From positions 1-64,000 of the forward strand of contig NZ_UWOT01000005.1 in assembly GCF_900604535.1 (NCBI RefSeq): DNA of 64,000 nucleotides. Reading direction: 5' to 3'. The first letter of the stretch is position 1, and each line of letters begins with the position of its first letter. This DNA comes from Romboutsia_E sp900604535. Lineage in GTDB: Bacteria; Bacillota; Clostridia; Peptostreptococcales; Peptostreptococcaceae. This document shows positions 45,354 through 54,129 of the stretch, in pieces. The notes below the pieces were generated by a model. It searched no databases, was not told where the DNA came from, and saw only the letters and a list, made by a program, of their open reading frames with translations. Position numbers and translations under genes: made by a program.

Positions 45354-46091
45354 TTATATGCAAACTACTATTTTATCAAATAATTCATTTGATGAATTAT
45401 AGACTTTTTGCTCAATTTGTGTCACTTTAATAGCTTTCATAAGACTATTTGTGATGAATGCAAAATCATATTCTTCAATATCTTTTATTCTTATATTTTT
45501 TTCTATTAATTCTATATTTAGTTCTTCACAAATATCCAAAATCCTTTTTTTCATTATGCCATTTAATAAAGGTAATTCTTTATTTGGAGTGTAAATTGTA
45601 TTATCTTTTATGAAAAATATATTGCTCATAGAACACTCCAGTATATTCCCATCACAATCTACAAATAAACCATCATCATAACCTTTACTAGATGCATATC
45701 TTTTAGTGTAAATATTTTCATAATAGTTTGTAGTTTTATGCTTATACAGTATACTATTACCTCTTTTTATAGGAGATATTATTAATTTGAATCCTTTTTC
45801 ATAAGTTTCTTTACTATATGCCACATCACGAATTGAAATATTATAACCTTCATCAAATACAGTTAGCCTAAGTGCTTTATTTTTTATATTATTATCATTT
45901 ATATACTTAATTACTTCTTTCTTTAAATCTTCTTTGCTATATTTAATATTAAAATTTAGTTCTTTAATGGAATTAAAAAGTCTATCCATATGCAAATCTA
46001 AATCTAGTGGGTCATTTTCTATTTTTATAGTCTCAAATAATCCTATTCCAAATTTGCTTAGTTCACTATTAAAACTTACACTACTCTTCAT
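45354..46091 (-). CDS. pabC: Aminodeoxychorismate lyase
   Basis: 245-residue PLP enzyme of the branched-chain aminotransferase fold (class IV). Motifs: FGIGLFETIKIEND, the lysine region ILYKHKTTNYYENIYTKR, GYDDGLFVDCDGNILECSMSNIFF and TPNKELPLLNGIMKKRILD. Releases pyruvate and p-aminobenzoate from aminodeoxychorismate. Its start overlaps pabB by 11 bp. Aminotransferase IV relatives cannot be excluded, but the operon decides. Confidence 0.9.
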   Translation of the reverse strand: MKSSVSFNSELSKFGIGLFETIKIENDPLDLDLHMDRLFNSIKELNFNIKYSKEDLKKEVIKYINDNNIKNKALRLTVFDEGYNISIRDVAYSKETYEKGFKLIISPIKRGNSILYKHKTTNYYENIYTKRYASSKGYDDGLFVDCDGNILECSMSNIFFIKDNTIYTPNKELPLLNGIMKKRILDICEELNIELIEKNIRIKDIEEYDFAFITNSLMKAIKVTQIEQKVYNSSNELFDKIVVCI

Positions 46092-47430
46092 AGTAACCTC
46101 TTAATGCTTTCATTATAGATTTAGCTTTATCAAGAGTTTCTTGATACTCTTCACTTGGATTAGATCCCCATGTCATACCTCCACCTACTTGGAAGTATAC
46201 TTTATTCTCTTTTTTGACAATAGTTCTTATGGCTATATTTAAATCCATATCTCCATTAAATCCTATATATCCAATTGAACCAGTATAAACATTTCTTTGA
46301 GTTGGTTCTAATTCATCTATAATCTCCATAGATCTAATCTTAGGAGCACCTGTTATCGAACCACCTGGGAAAGTAGCCTTTATAACATCTATTGCATCTT
46401 TATCTTCTTTAAGATTTCCAACTACTGTGGATACTAGATGATTAACATTTGCATATGGCTCTATTACAAATAATTCAGGTACTTTTACACTACCGATTTT
46501 AGATATTCTACCTATATCATTTCTTTCTAAATCTACTATCATAAGTAGTTCCGCTCTATCTTTTTCGCTATTTCTTAATTCTTCTTGAAGCCTAAAATCC
46601 TCTTCTTTAGTTTTACCTCTAGGTCTAGTTCCTTTTATTGGTCTTGTTTCTACCTTCTTATCTATGCATTTTATAAATCTCTCAGGTGAATTTGATAAAA
46701 TATTAAAACCATCAAAGTTTAAATATGCTCCAAATGGAGCTGGACTTATTCTTCTTAAATCTCTATATAGCTCATAACTGGACAAAGTAGTTTCACCATT
46801 AAATCTTTGAGTTAAATTTGCTTGATATATATCTCCTGATCTTATATAACCTTTAACTTTTTGAACAGATTCTTCAAATTCACGTTTTGTAAAATTAGAT
46901 TGAAGTTTTATTGGCTCTACATCTTTTTCTTCATAACAAATAGAATCTATTCCTTTTTTTTCAGCATCTAATATTTGTCTTTCAATATGATTAATTATAT
47001 TTTTTTCTTCTTCTACATTTATATCTGGTGTAGCTATATATGTTTTTTCTTCAAAGTGATCTATTACTATTACATAATTATATAGGCCAAAGTATAAATC
47101 ATATACATTTAAATCGTCCTTAGCCTTTCTTGGAAGTTTCTCTATATAATTACCTAAATCATAAGATAAATATCCTACAGCTCCACCTATAAATGGTAAA
47201 TGAGTATTATTAGTAACTTTGTATTTATTCAGTTCCTTTTGTAAATAATCTAAAGGATTTTCTTCTGTATTTTTGTATTTTAAAGTTTTAAATGGATTGC
47301 TACTAATAAAAGAATATCTACCTAATTTTTCTTTATCCATAGCGCTATCTAATATAAAACTATCTTTTTCATCTCTAAATATTGTAAATATTTCAAAGGA
47401 ATTTAGTTTAGTTTTAATTTCTTTTATCAT
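46081..47430 (-). CDS. pabB: Aminodeoxychorismate synthase component I
   Basis: 449 residues of the chorismate-binding family. The motif PIKGTRPRGKTKEED carries the lysine diagnostic of PabB rather than anthranilate synthase. LMIVDLERNDIGR, VNHLVSTVVG and FPGGSITGAPKIRSMEII follow. Uses ammonia from PabA to aminate chorismate. Starts one base after the pabA stop codon. Confidence 0.93.
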   Translation of the reverse strand: MIKEIKTKLNSFEIFTIFRDEKDSFILDSAMDKEKLGRYSFISSNPFKTLKYKNTEENPLDYLQKELNKYKVTNNTHLPFIGGAVGYLSYDLGNYIEKLPRKAKDDLNVYDLYFGLYNYVIVIDHFEEKTYIATPDINVEEEKNIINHIERQILDAEKKGIDSICYEEKDVEPIKLQSNFTKREFEESVQKVKGYIRSGDIYQANLTQRFNGETTLSSYELYRDLRRISPAPFGAYLNFDGFNILSNSPERFIKCIDKKVETRPIKGTRPRGKTKEEDFRLQEELRNSEKDRAELLMIVDLERNDIGRISKIGSVKVPELFVIEPYANVNHLVSTVVGNLKEDKDAIDVIKATFPGGSITGAPKIRSMEIIDELEPTQRNVYTGSIGYIGFNGDMDLNIAIRTIVKKENKVYFQVGGGMTWGSNPSEEYQETLDKAKSIMKALRGYYEE

Positions 47431-47431
47431 A

Positions 47432-48016
47432 CTATATTTCCACCCTTTCTCTAGCTTCTTTTATAAAGTTCTTAAGTATCTCATGACCTTGTTCTGATAA
47501 AATAGCTTCTGGATGGAACTGAACACCTTCTATAAGATGTTTTTTATGTCTAATACCCATTATTTCTCCATCATTAGTTAGTGCAGTTATCTCTAAATCT
47601 CTTGGTAAACTTTCTTCATCTACTACTAATGAATGATATCTAGTTACATTTAATGGATTATTCAAATCTTTAAATACGCCTTTATTACTATGTTTTATAC
47701 TATGAACCTTACCATGAACAGGCTCTATGGCCTTGATTATATTTCCACCAAAGGCATGTCCTATAGTTTGATGTCCTAGACATATTCCTAGTATTGGTTT
47801 CTTGCCTTTAAAATGATTTACTACATCTATACATATACCCGCTTCTGTCGGTGAGCATGGACCTGGTGATAAAACTATTATTTCTGGATTTAAATTTTCA
47901 ATATCTTCTAGTGTTAATTCATTATTTCTCTTTACTACTATTTCTTCTCCTAATTCTCCTATATATTGAACTAAGTTGTATACAAACGAATCATAGTTAT
48001 CAATCATAAGAATCAT
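47432..48016 (-). CDS. pabA: Aminodeoxychorismate synthase component II (glutamine amidotransferase)
   Basis: 194 residues. Class I amidotransferase with LSPGPCSPTEAG, the nucleophile cysteine in GICLGHQTIGHAFGG, and the His-Glu pair in VQFHPEAILSE. First gene of the operon; AAGGGGG lies upstream of the ATG. TrpG is the close relative, but no trpE is near and pabB follows. Confidence 0.93.
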   Translation of the reverse strand: MILMIDNYDSFVYNLVQYIGELGEEIVVKRNNELTLEDIENLNPEIIVLSPGPCSPTEAGICIDVVNHFKGKKPILGICLGHQTIGHAFGGNIIKAIEPVHGKVHSIKHSNKGVFKDLNNPLNVTRYHSLVVDEESLPRDLEITALTNDGEIMGIRHKKHLIEGVQFHPEAILSEQGHEILKNFIKEARERVEI

Positions 48017-48160
48017 ACCAAGTGCCCCCTTAAAGTGTATTTATTTTAACAAACTCTCAATACTATTATAGTCTAATTAAGTATTAATTTTGTACAATTT
48101 TTATATTTAATTATATATTCTTTACGAAATTCATGTCAATATAATTTACTTAAGCATAAA

Positions 48161-48183
48161 AAAAGGAGCTATATGCTCCTTTT
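48161..48183. terminator. Terminator containing the stop of the 109-residue protein gene
   Basis: Arms AAAAGGAGC (48161-48169) and GCTCCTTTT (48175-48183), with A- and T-runs beyond. The TAG stop of the minus-strand gene lies in it. It also isolates the folate operon's upstream region. Confidence 0.85.
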
Positions 48184-48492
48184 TGATAATTTATATCCAG
48201 GGTTATAATATTTGTCTTTTTTCCCTTTTTGCTCTCTTGCATCTAGTAATTCATTTATCTTTGATATATAATACTCATCTTCACTAAGTCTTATTAGACT
48301 TGTTAGGTAGTATCCATCTGTACTTCTAGGAACTTTTTTATTTATTACCAAGTCAATTGCTGTTTTTGCTGCTTCAAAGTGTTTTAAATGCGTATGACCC
48401 TCTTGAAAATTTTTTTTAGTATTATAAGCTATATAGCCTTCTTTAACCTTAAAAATCATGAACTCTTTTTTCTCATAAATCTTATTATTCAT
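48169..48492 (-). CDS. Small conserved-looking protein of unknown function
   Basis: About 107 residues, soluble, lysine- and tyrosine-rich, with EFMIFKVKEGYIAYNTKK, HTHLKHFEAAKTAIDLVINKK and ISKINELLDAREQK. No signal peptide, helix or domain I recognise. Start uncertain: ATG 48492 has AAGGA 11 nt upstream, while a TTG at 48498 lies at a better distance. Single gene with its own terminator. Confidence 0.6.
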   Translation of the reverse strand: MNNKIYEKKEFMIFKVKEGYIAYNTKKNFQEGHTHLKHFEAAKTAIDLVINKKVPRSTDGYYLTSLIRLSEDEYYISKINELLDAREQKGKKDKYYNPGYKLSKRSI

Positions 48493-48690
48493 TAACAATC
48501 AATCCTTCTCAAGATAGTCTTAATATATAATATTAAATTTTATGAAAAATGTTTTATATTTTATGAAATTTAAAGCCCCCCTTTTAATTTTATTGTAACA
48601 TATTCTAAGTAAATTGACTTATTTTATTATTTTTGTCCTTTATAATAGCTATTAAACTTTCCATTAAAATATACAATATTATTTAAATTA

Positions 48691-49683
48691 TTATCTACAT
48701 AAAAAATTCTCCGTATAATATATTTTATAGGTTCCTCCAAATCCAATACCAACACCTATGTATTTATACTCACCTAATATATTTTTCCTATGTCCCTTAG
48801 AGTTCATTAAAGCTTCATGCGCATATATTGCATTGAATTGACCAGATGCTATATTTTCACCTGCACTCATATATTTCACGCCTTCATTTTCCATTCTATC
48901 AAAAGGAGTTTCATCTTGTTTATTTATGTGATCAAAGTAATTATTTTCTAACATATCTTTACTATGTTTTCTTGCACTTTTTGTTGCAGTATCACTATAC
49001 TCCAATGAATTAAAATTAAACTTTGCTCTTGTACTATTAATTAAATCTATTGTTTCTAGTTCAAAACTTTTCTGTAATTCTTCACTACCACGACTATAAA
49101 TTTCTTTCATATTATCTTCTGATTTTTGATTTATTATTTGATAAGAACAAACTTTGCTATTTTCTATAACATCATAAAATATAGTTATGTATTTTTTATT
49201 TTCTTTTATTATGTCATATTCTCCATTAGATTGGATGATATATCTAGTGTTCCCTTTTCTTCTGTATTCCATTGAGTCGTACTTATTATTTACACTTGCC
49301 TTACTATCATTTAAGTTTATTCCTTCTGTTTCGCAAGAATTAATAGAGTTACTATACAAAGCTACAACAAATCCATCCTCAATTCCAACCATAGCAAATT
49401 TTTTAATATTTTGATTATAAACGTACCATTTAAAATCATATTCACTAGTATCAATTCTAGATGGTTCACCTATTTTTGAAATAACATCATCTTTACTATC
49501 TCCTATTTTTATATATTGAAAGTTATCAATTTCTATCCACTCCTCTAAATTTGGTTCAGTATATATGTCATTGCTACTTTCAGTATCAATAATAGTAGAT
49601 TTAACCTTTGTAAAAACATCATTATTCTTAGCTACAACTATTATTGATAATATTACCATTAGTATTCCTATTTTCTTTATCAA
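48691..49683 (-). CDS. Secreted CAP (SCP-like) domain protein with CAP-associated domain
   Basis: 330 residues. An N-terminal signal or anchor helix (about 3-18) is followed by a CAP-associated N-terminal region (about 50-180, with IKIGDSKDDVISKIGEPSR) and a C-terminal CAP domain (about 205-330: TIDLINSTRAKFNFNSL, HSKDMLENNYFDH, AGENIASG, HRKNILGEYKYIGVG). Similar to YlbC-type proteins at the cell surface or in spores. The start is a TTG with GGAGGTG 7 nt upstream. A terminator stem-loop ends just before that binding site, which is unusual. Confidence 0.85.
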   Translation of the reverse strand: MIKKIGILMVILSIIVVAKNNDVFTKVKSTIIDTESSNDIYTEPNLEEWIEIDNFQYIKIGDSKDDVISKIGEPSRIDTSEYDFKWYVYNQNIKKFAMVGIEDGFVVALYSNSINSCETEGINLNDSKASVNNKYDSMEYRRKGNTRYIIQSNGEYDIIKENKKYITIFYDVIENSKVCSYQIINQKSEDNMKEIYSRGSEELQKSFELETIDLINSTRAKFNFNSLEYSDTATKSARKHSKDMLENNYFDHINKQDETPFDRMENEGVKYMSAGENIASGQFNAIYAHEALMNSKGHRKNILGEYKYIGVGIGFGGTYKIYYTENFLCR

Positions 49684-49699
49684 TACATCACCTCCAAAA

Positions 49700-49736
49700 A
49701 ATCCCTTATATCCTAATTCAATGGATATAAGGGATT
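49700..49736 (-). terminator. Terminator of the MORN gene abutting the CAP gene's ribosome binding site
   Basis: Perfect 14-bp arms 49700-49713 and 49723-49736, followed on the minus strand by TTTTTT and at once by GGAGGTG of the CAP gene. Confidence 0.82.
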
Positions 49737-49750
49737 ACTTTAACAGTGTC

Positions 49751-50566
49751 TTATAATTTAAAAGCAAATATTTCATCTAAAGTTTTATCATATATGCACG
49801 GCTTATCATATTTCCAAGGCCCTTGGTATACTAATTCATTATTTAAATAAAAAGTACCATAACCATGTCTTTTTCCATACATAAATTCTCCTACATATCT
49901 TTTTCCTTCATTCCATATGTAAGTTCCTTCTCCATGAGTTAGATTATTTTTCCATTCGCCGTCATAAATTATATTTCCTTCTTTATCGTAACAAATACCT
50001 TGTCCTTCTCTTTTATTTTTTTTAAACTCACCTATATAAATAGTTCCTTCGTTCCATCTATATATACCTTGTCCTTGCTTATGTCCTTTTTCCCAACCTC
50101 CTATATACTCATCATTACTTTTATAAATCATCTGACCTATTCCATCCATTAAATCAGCTTTAAATCCACCTATATATATATTGCCATTAGTAAAAGTACA
50201 AATACCTCTACCACATTTTTCATCATCCTTAAACTCACCTATGTATTCAAATCCCATAGATTCTTCTGGCGAAACAATATATACTCCATTTCCATTTAAC
50301 TTTCCATCAATAACTTTTCCTAAGTAAATATCTCCATTAGAAAATTCATATTTTTTGTTTTGTGGTTTGAATTCTAATTGTCCAGAGTTTTCATTATTAT
50401 ATTCACTGTTTTGTTCTAAAGCTTTTATTTCTTCTTCCGTAGCCTTTTTATCTTTTTTTAAAACTCTATTTTTCATATGTTCTATTGGTCTACATTCTCT
50501 TTTTATTTCATTTATATATTTCATATAATTATTATATATGTCAATGTACTCTCTTGATAAATTCAT
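49751..50566 (-). CDS. MORN repeat protein
   Basis: 271 residues. After a charged helical N-terminus (about 1-65) come about eight MORN repeats of some 23 residues, each of the Y-x-GxW/F-K-x-GxG-x-Y/F type, for example YIGEFKDDEKCGRGICTF and YIGEFKKNKREGQGICYD. Such repeats form elongated beta sheets used in protein or membrane contact. No signal peptide, so cytoplasmic. GGGGGAAGAG precedes the ATG. Function unknown. Confidence 0.88.
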   Translation of the reverse strand: MNLSREYIDIYNNYMKYINEIKRECRPIEHMKNRVLKKDKKATEEEIKALEQNSEYNNENSGQLEFKPQNKKYEFSNGDIYLGKVIDGKLNGNGVYIVSPEESMGFEYIGEFKDDEKCGRGICTFTNGNIYIGGFKADLMDGIGQMIYKSNDEYIGGWEKGHKQGQGIYRWNEGTIYIGEFKKNKREGQGICYDKEGNIIYDGEWKNNLTHGEGTYIWNEGKRYVGEFMYGKRHGYGTFYLNNELVYQGPWKYDKPCIYDKTLDEIFAFKL

Positions 50567-50660
50567 ATTGCTCTTCCCCCATTGGTTTTATCATCTACTT
50601 TATAGAAACATTATATATTTATATTAAAAACATTTCTATAGCTATAATAAATTTTATAAT

Positions 50661-50700
50661 AAAAATAGAGTATACCACAGCTGTGATATACTCTATTTTT
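50661..50700. terminator. Long bidirectional terminator
   Basis: Arms AAAAATAGAGTATA (50661-50674) and TATACTCTATTTTT (50687-50700), with an inner CACAGCTGTG palindrome separated by one mismatch. It lies upstream of the MORN gene on the minus strand, so it ends a transcript coming from 50.7-50.84 kb or from YitT readthrough. Confidence 0.85.
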
Positions 50701-50836
50701 TACACATCCACATTACCCGATTACACTAACAACTTATAAGCCATCCGTCCTAATTTAAGTATAAATTAAAAACTTACTCCTATGCTCTTATACATAAGAA
50801 ACCCGCTTAAATAAATTTATTACTCTAGAGTTAAAA
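50701..50836 (-). other. Terminator-bounded stretch, possible small RNA
   Basis: No coding frame longer than about ten codons is present. The minus strand here is less AT-rich than the surrounding gaps (segments such as GGACGGATGGC and GTAATCGGGTAATGTGG). It lies between the YitT terminator (50837-50854) and the strong terminator at 50661-50700 on the same strand. A TATAAG -10-like element near 50795 is weak. Candidate non-coding RNA or the remnant of a small gene; I cannot match it to a known RNA family. Confidence 0.3.
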
Positions 50837-50854
50837 AGAGGATAATAATCCTCT
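50837..50854 (-). terminator. Terminator of the YitT gene
   Basis: Perfect 7-bp arms AGAGGAT/ATCCTCT (50837-50843 and 50848-50854), followed on the minus strand by TTTTT. Confidence 0.7.
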
Positions 50855-50906
50855 CATAATATATTATTAACGTTTATACTATTTTTATTCATACTTTATT
50901 TATATT

Positions 50907-51773
50907 TTATAAATATCTTTCTTTAAATCCTCTTCCCTTTACTTCATTTACATCATTAACAGATATAAATGCTTTTGGGTCGTACTTTAAAGCAATTTCT
51001 TTTATTTTTGGAATCTCTTTTGAAAGTACTATACAGTAAATTATTCTTTTCTTTTCTTTTGTATAAGCACCTTCTGCTTCTAAGAATGTTACTCCTCTTA
51101 CTAAGCTTGTCATAATTTCTTTAGCTATAGACTCACTTTCATTTGAAATAACCATAACTGATTTTTCATAAGTCATTACATTCTTAATGAAATTCATTGC
51201 TGATGCATTTAAGTAGAATCCTATAAGTGTATATAACGCTAAATCCATTCCATATATAATTCCACCAATAGATACTATTATTAAATTAGCTGCTAAAGCT
51301 GTATCTTTTACTGCTATGTTCTTCTTGAACTTTAATATAGCACCTATAATGTCTGTACCACCTTGAGAAGATTTAGTTCTAAATACCATCCCTGATCCTA
51401 CACCTGATAGTATTCCTCCAAATACACTTTGTAAGAAAATATCATGTGTTGGTATTATATTACCTACATTTTGAGTTACACCTAAAAGTATTGAAAATAA
51501 TATCATATTTACTAAGCTAGTTATACAAAAGTCTTTATCTAAGAAAATAAATCCTAATATAAATATTGGAATATTAATTAAGAATGTTAATAACCCCATA
51601 TTTATATCTGTTGTATAGTTTATTATTGCTGCTATACCTGTTACTCCACCACTTAATAAATGTGCTGGTCTTAAAAATCCATTTATGCCTATACATGCAA
51701 TAAGCATTCCTGTTATTATTACCGCATATCTTAAAAACAAATTGTCTTCTAAAGCGGTATTAACTTTACTCAT
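50907..51773 (-). CDS. YitT family membrane protein (DUF161 plus DUF2179)
   Basis: 288 residues. Five or six membrane helices in two DUF161 units (about 15-205; GFLRPAHLLSGGVTGIA and TKSSQGGTDIIGAIL are typical) precede a soluble C-terminal DUF2179 domain (about 215-288, with VLSKEIPKIKEIALKYDPKAFISVNDV). Widespread in Firmicutes; function not established, with transport suspected. GAAGGGAG precedes the ATG. Monocistronic. Confidence 0.88.
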   Translation of the reverse strand: MSKVNTALEDNLFLRYAVIITGMLIACIGINGFLRPAHLLSGGVTGIAAIINYTTDINMGLLTFLINIPIFILGFIFLDKDFCITSLVNMILFSILLGVTQNVGNIIPTHDIFLQSVFGGILSGVGSGMVFRTKSSQGGTDIIGAILKFKKNIAVKDTALAANLIIVSIGGIIYGMDLALYTLIGFYLNASAMNFIKNVMTYEKSVMVISNESESIAKEIMTSLVRGVTFLEAEGAYTKEKKRIIYCIVLSKEIPKIKEIALKYDPKAFISVNDVNEVKGRGFKERYL

Positions 51774-51897
51774 TTTGTTCTCCCTTCAAATTGCTTATAC
51801 TTTTTAAGATATTTATATATAAATACAGATTATATTATATTACCTTTTTTTTAGATGTCTAGTATTTTTTATAATATTTTTATTATTTTTAATGTTT

Positions 51898-52587
51898 TTA
51901 TAATAAGTTCAATATTATAGGAACTATTATGACAGTTATCATACCTGCTATACCTATAGATAAACTGCTCATAGCACCTTCTACCTCTCCTATTTCTATA
52001 GCTTTAGTAGTTCCCAGTGCATGTGCTGATGTACCTAGTGCAATCCCCTTTGCAACTGGATGTTTTATTCTACCTATTTTAAATATAGTTGGAGCAATTA
52101 TAGCCCCTAATATTCCTGTTAAAATTATAGAAACAACTGTTATAGATTCTATTCCCCTTAATGTATTTGTTAGTGATATTCCCATAGGGGTTGTTATAGA
52201 CTTAGGTATCAAAGAATTTATAATGTCTATATTTGCATTTGTAAATTTACCTATTAGCATTACACTAACTAAAGAAACAGATACTCCACTTACTATTCCA
52301 ATTACTATTTCTAAGAAATGTTTTTTTAATAAATCAAATTGTTTATATAAAGGTATAGCTAACACTACTGTAACTGGACCTAGTAAAAAGTTTATGCTAT
52401 CTGCACCAAGTTTATATTTTTCATATGGTATTTTTGTTATTCCTAAAAATGCAATTATCGTTATAATTGCTATTAATAACGGATTAAACACTGGATTTTT
52501 AGTTTTTTTCTGGATATATACCCCTAAATTAAAAAATACTATTGTAATTACTATTCCGAATATTGGTGTGTCTAGTACATTATACAT
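51898..52587 (-). CDS. lrgB: LrgB family protein
   Basis: 229 residues, about seven membrane helices, with the LrgB/CidB signature LIPKSITTPMGISLTNTL and AHALGTTKAIEIGEVEGAMSSL. Partner of the holin-like LrgA encoded 2 bp upstream. The pair is linked to control of murein hydrolase activity and to pyruvate or small-acid transport in other Firmicutes. Confidence 0.9.
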   Translation of the reverse strand: MYNVLDTPIFGIVITIVFFNLGVYIQKKTKNPVFNPLLIAIITIIAFLGITKIPYEKYKLGADSINFLLGPVTVVLAIPLYKQFDLLKKHFLEIVIGIVSGVSVSLVSVMLIGKFTNANIDIINSLIPKSITTPMGISLTNTLRGIESITVVSIILTGILGAIIAPTIFKIGRIKHPVAKGIALGTSAHALGTTKAIEIGEVEGAMSSLSIGIAGMITVIIVPIILNLL

Positions 52588-52588
52588 A

Positions 52589-52951
52589 TTATTCCTCCTT
52601 ATACTTTTTGCTTATCATTTTTTCTACTACAAAACCTGTTATATACATTACAGCTATAGTACTAAGAGATATAGTCATTATTAAAACAAATATATTTTGG
52701 CTTATTAAATCTAAAGATCTTATAAGTGATACACCTGCGGGTACAAAAAATATAGCCATATTATTTATTAATAAATCCCCCAATTCATTTACTTTTTCTA
52801 GCTTTATTATTTTAAATTGTAAAAGTAAAAATAATAATATCATACCTATAATATTTCCTGGTACTACAATGATATTTTGTAAAAAAGAACTAATATATTC
52901 TCCTATTGCCCAAATTCCTAAAATAAGAGCTAACTGATTAAATAACTTCAT
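52589..52951 (-). CDS. lrgA: Holin-like LrgA/CidA family protein
   Basis: 120 residues and four membrane helices with the family pattern VPGNIIGMILLFLLL, LLINNMAIFFVPAGVSLI. GAGGAGGACAT precedes the ATG and begins only a few bases after the upstream gene's terminator. No LytSR regulator is nearby. Confidence 0.9.
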   Translation of the reverse strand: MKLFNQLALILGIWAIGEYISSFLQNIIVVPGNIIGMILLFLLLQFKIIKLEKVNELGDLLINNMAIFFVPAGVSLIRSLDLISQNIFVLIMTISLSTIAVMYITGFVVEKMISKKYKEE

Positions 52952-52971
52952 ATGTCCTCCTCAAAAAAATT

Positions 52972-52989
52972 AAGGAGATTACTCTCCTT
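52972..52989 (-). terminator. Terminator of the WG-repeat gene, close to lrgA
   Basis: Arms AAGGAGA (52972-52978) and TCTCCTT (52983-52989), followed on the minus strand by AATTTTTTT and then the lrgA ribosome binding site. Confidence 0.75.
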
Positions 52990-53058
52990 ATTTTACTTTA
53001 AATATATATTACTATTTACTTAATAATATTTCAAACCCTATTTCTTGGAATATTACTA

Positions 53059-54030
53059 TTATAAAATTAACTTACCATTTTTATCAATATAATTATTATT
53101 TTTACCTTGAATTACCTGTGCATATCCATCTTCAAAATCTGATATAAAATCATACACTGGCACTATTTCTATATTACCGGTTTTATTTAAAAATCCCCAG
53201 ACACCGCCTTTAGGAATATTAATACCTCTACTAAAAGAGTCTAAACCCATATTAAATCTAGCTAATCCTTCTGAAAAATTACAGGCATAATCAAACATTG
53301 GCTCTATTATTATCTTTCCAGTTTTATCAATATATCCCCATTTATCATTAATTGAAACAGCAGCCAACCCTTCATAAAATGGTTTTGCTTTTTCAAAATT
53401 AAAATCTATTTTTAGTTTTCCATCTTTGTTAATATATCCCCACTTATCTCCAACCCTTATCGCTGCTAATCCCTCCGAAAAATCTGTTGCTATATCAAAC
53501 TCCGGTCCTATTATCATCTTTCCTGACTTATCAATATATCCATACTTATTTTTTAATTCTACTAATGCTCTGTCTTCAAAAAATTGATTTACATATGTGT
53601 ATGTTGGAGAAATAACAATTTTTCCTGACTTATTTATAAATCCCCATCTTTTATTCATTTTTATGCCTGCAAGCCCCTGTCTAAAATTTGCAGCACAATC
53701 AAATTTAGGTTTTATAACTTCTCTTAAAGATGTATCCATATAACCATATAGATTGTTTATTTTTATTTTTGACATACCTTCATTAAACTCAGTAGCACTT
53801 TCTAAATTAAGAAATATTGATACATTTCCTTTTGTATCTATATATCCAAATACCCACTTTACACTTTTTCTTATTTTTTTTATATATGTTATAACGCAAT
53901 ATCCATCTCTAAATCTATCTGATACATACTTGTATTTAGGCCTTATTATTAGATTTTTATCTTTGTCTATAAATCCATACTTACCATTTTTTAAAACTGG
54001 TAAAAATAATTCTTTTGGTTCTTTCTGCAT
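53059..54030 (-). CDS. WG repeat-containing protein
   Basis: 323 residues made almost wholly of seven to eight WG repeats of about 35-45 residues, each of the type KWGYINKDGKLKIDFNFEKAKPFYEGLAAV. No signal peptide or membrane helix. AGGAGGGG precedes the ATG. WG repeats form beta-rich domains of unknown, possibly binding, function. It stands alone with its own terminator. Confidence 0.88.
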   Translation of the reverse strand: MQKEPKELFLPVLKNGKYGFIDKDKNLIIRPKYKYVSDRFRDGYCVITYIKKIRKSVKWVFGYIDTKGNVSIFLNLESATEFNEGMSKIKINNLYGYMDTSLREVIKPKFDCAANFRQGLAGIKMNKRWGFINKSGKIVISPTYTYVNQFFEDRALVELKNKYGYIDKSGKMIIGPEFDIATDFSEGLAAIRVGDKWGYINKDGKLKIDFNFEKAKPFYEGLAAVSINDKWGYIDKTGKIIIEPMFDYACNFSEGLARFNMGLDSFSRGINIPKGGVWGFLNKTGNIEIVPVYDFISDFEDGYAQVIQGKNNNYIDKNGKLIL

Positions 54031-54129
54031 AGTATATCCCCTCCTATGAATAATAAATTCATAATAATAACCATTACTATATATTATTATTTTGTTCCTT
54101 ATACTATGCTTTTTATACCAAGTAAGTTT

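Noticed and set aside
51929..52684. A 251-codon open frame on the plus strand antisense to lrgB and lrgA
   Set aside because: It mirrors two well-supported membrane-protein genes codon for codon in the opposite strand, has no ribosome binding site and shows no family motif.
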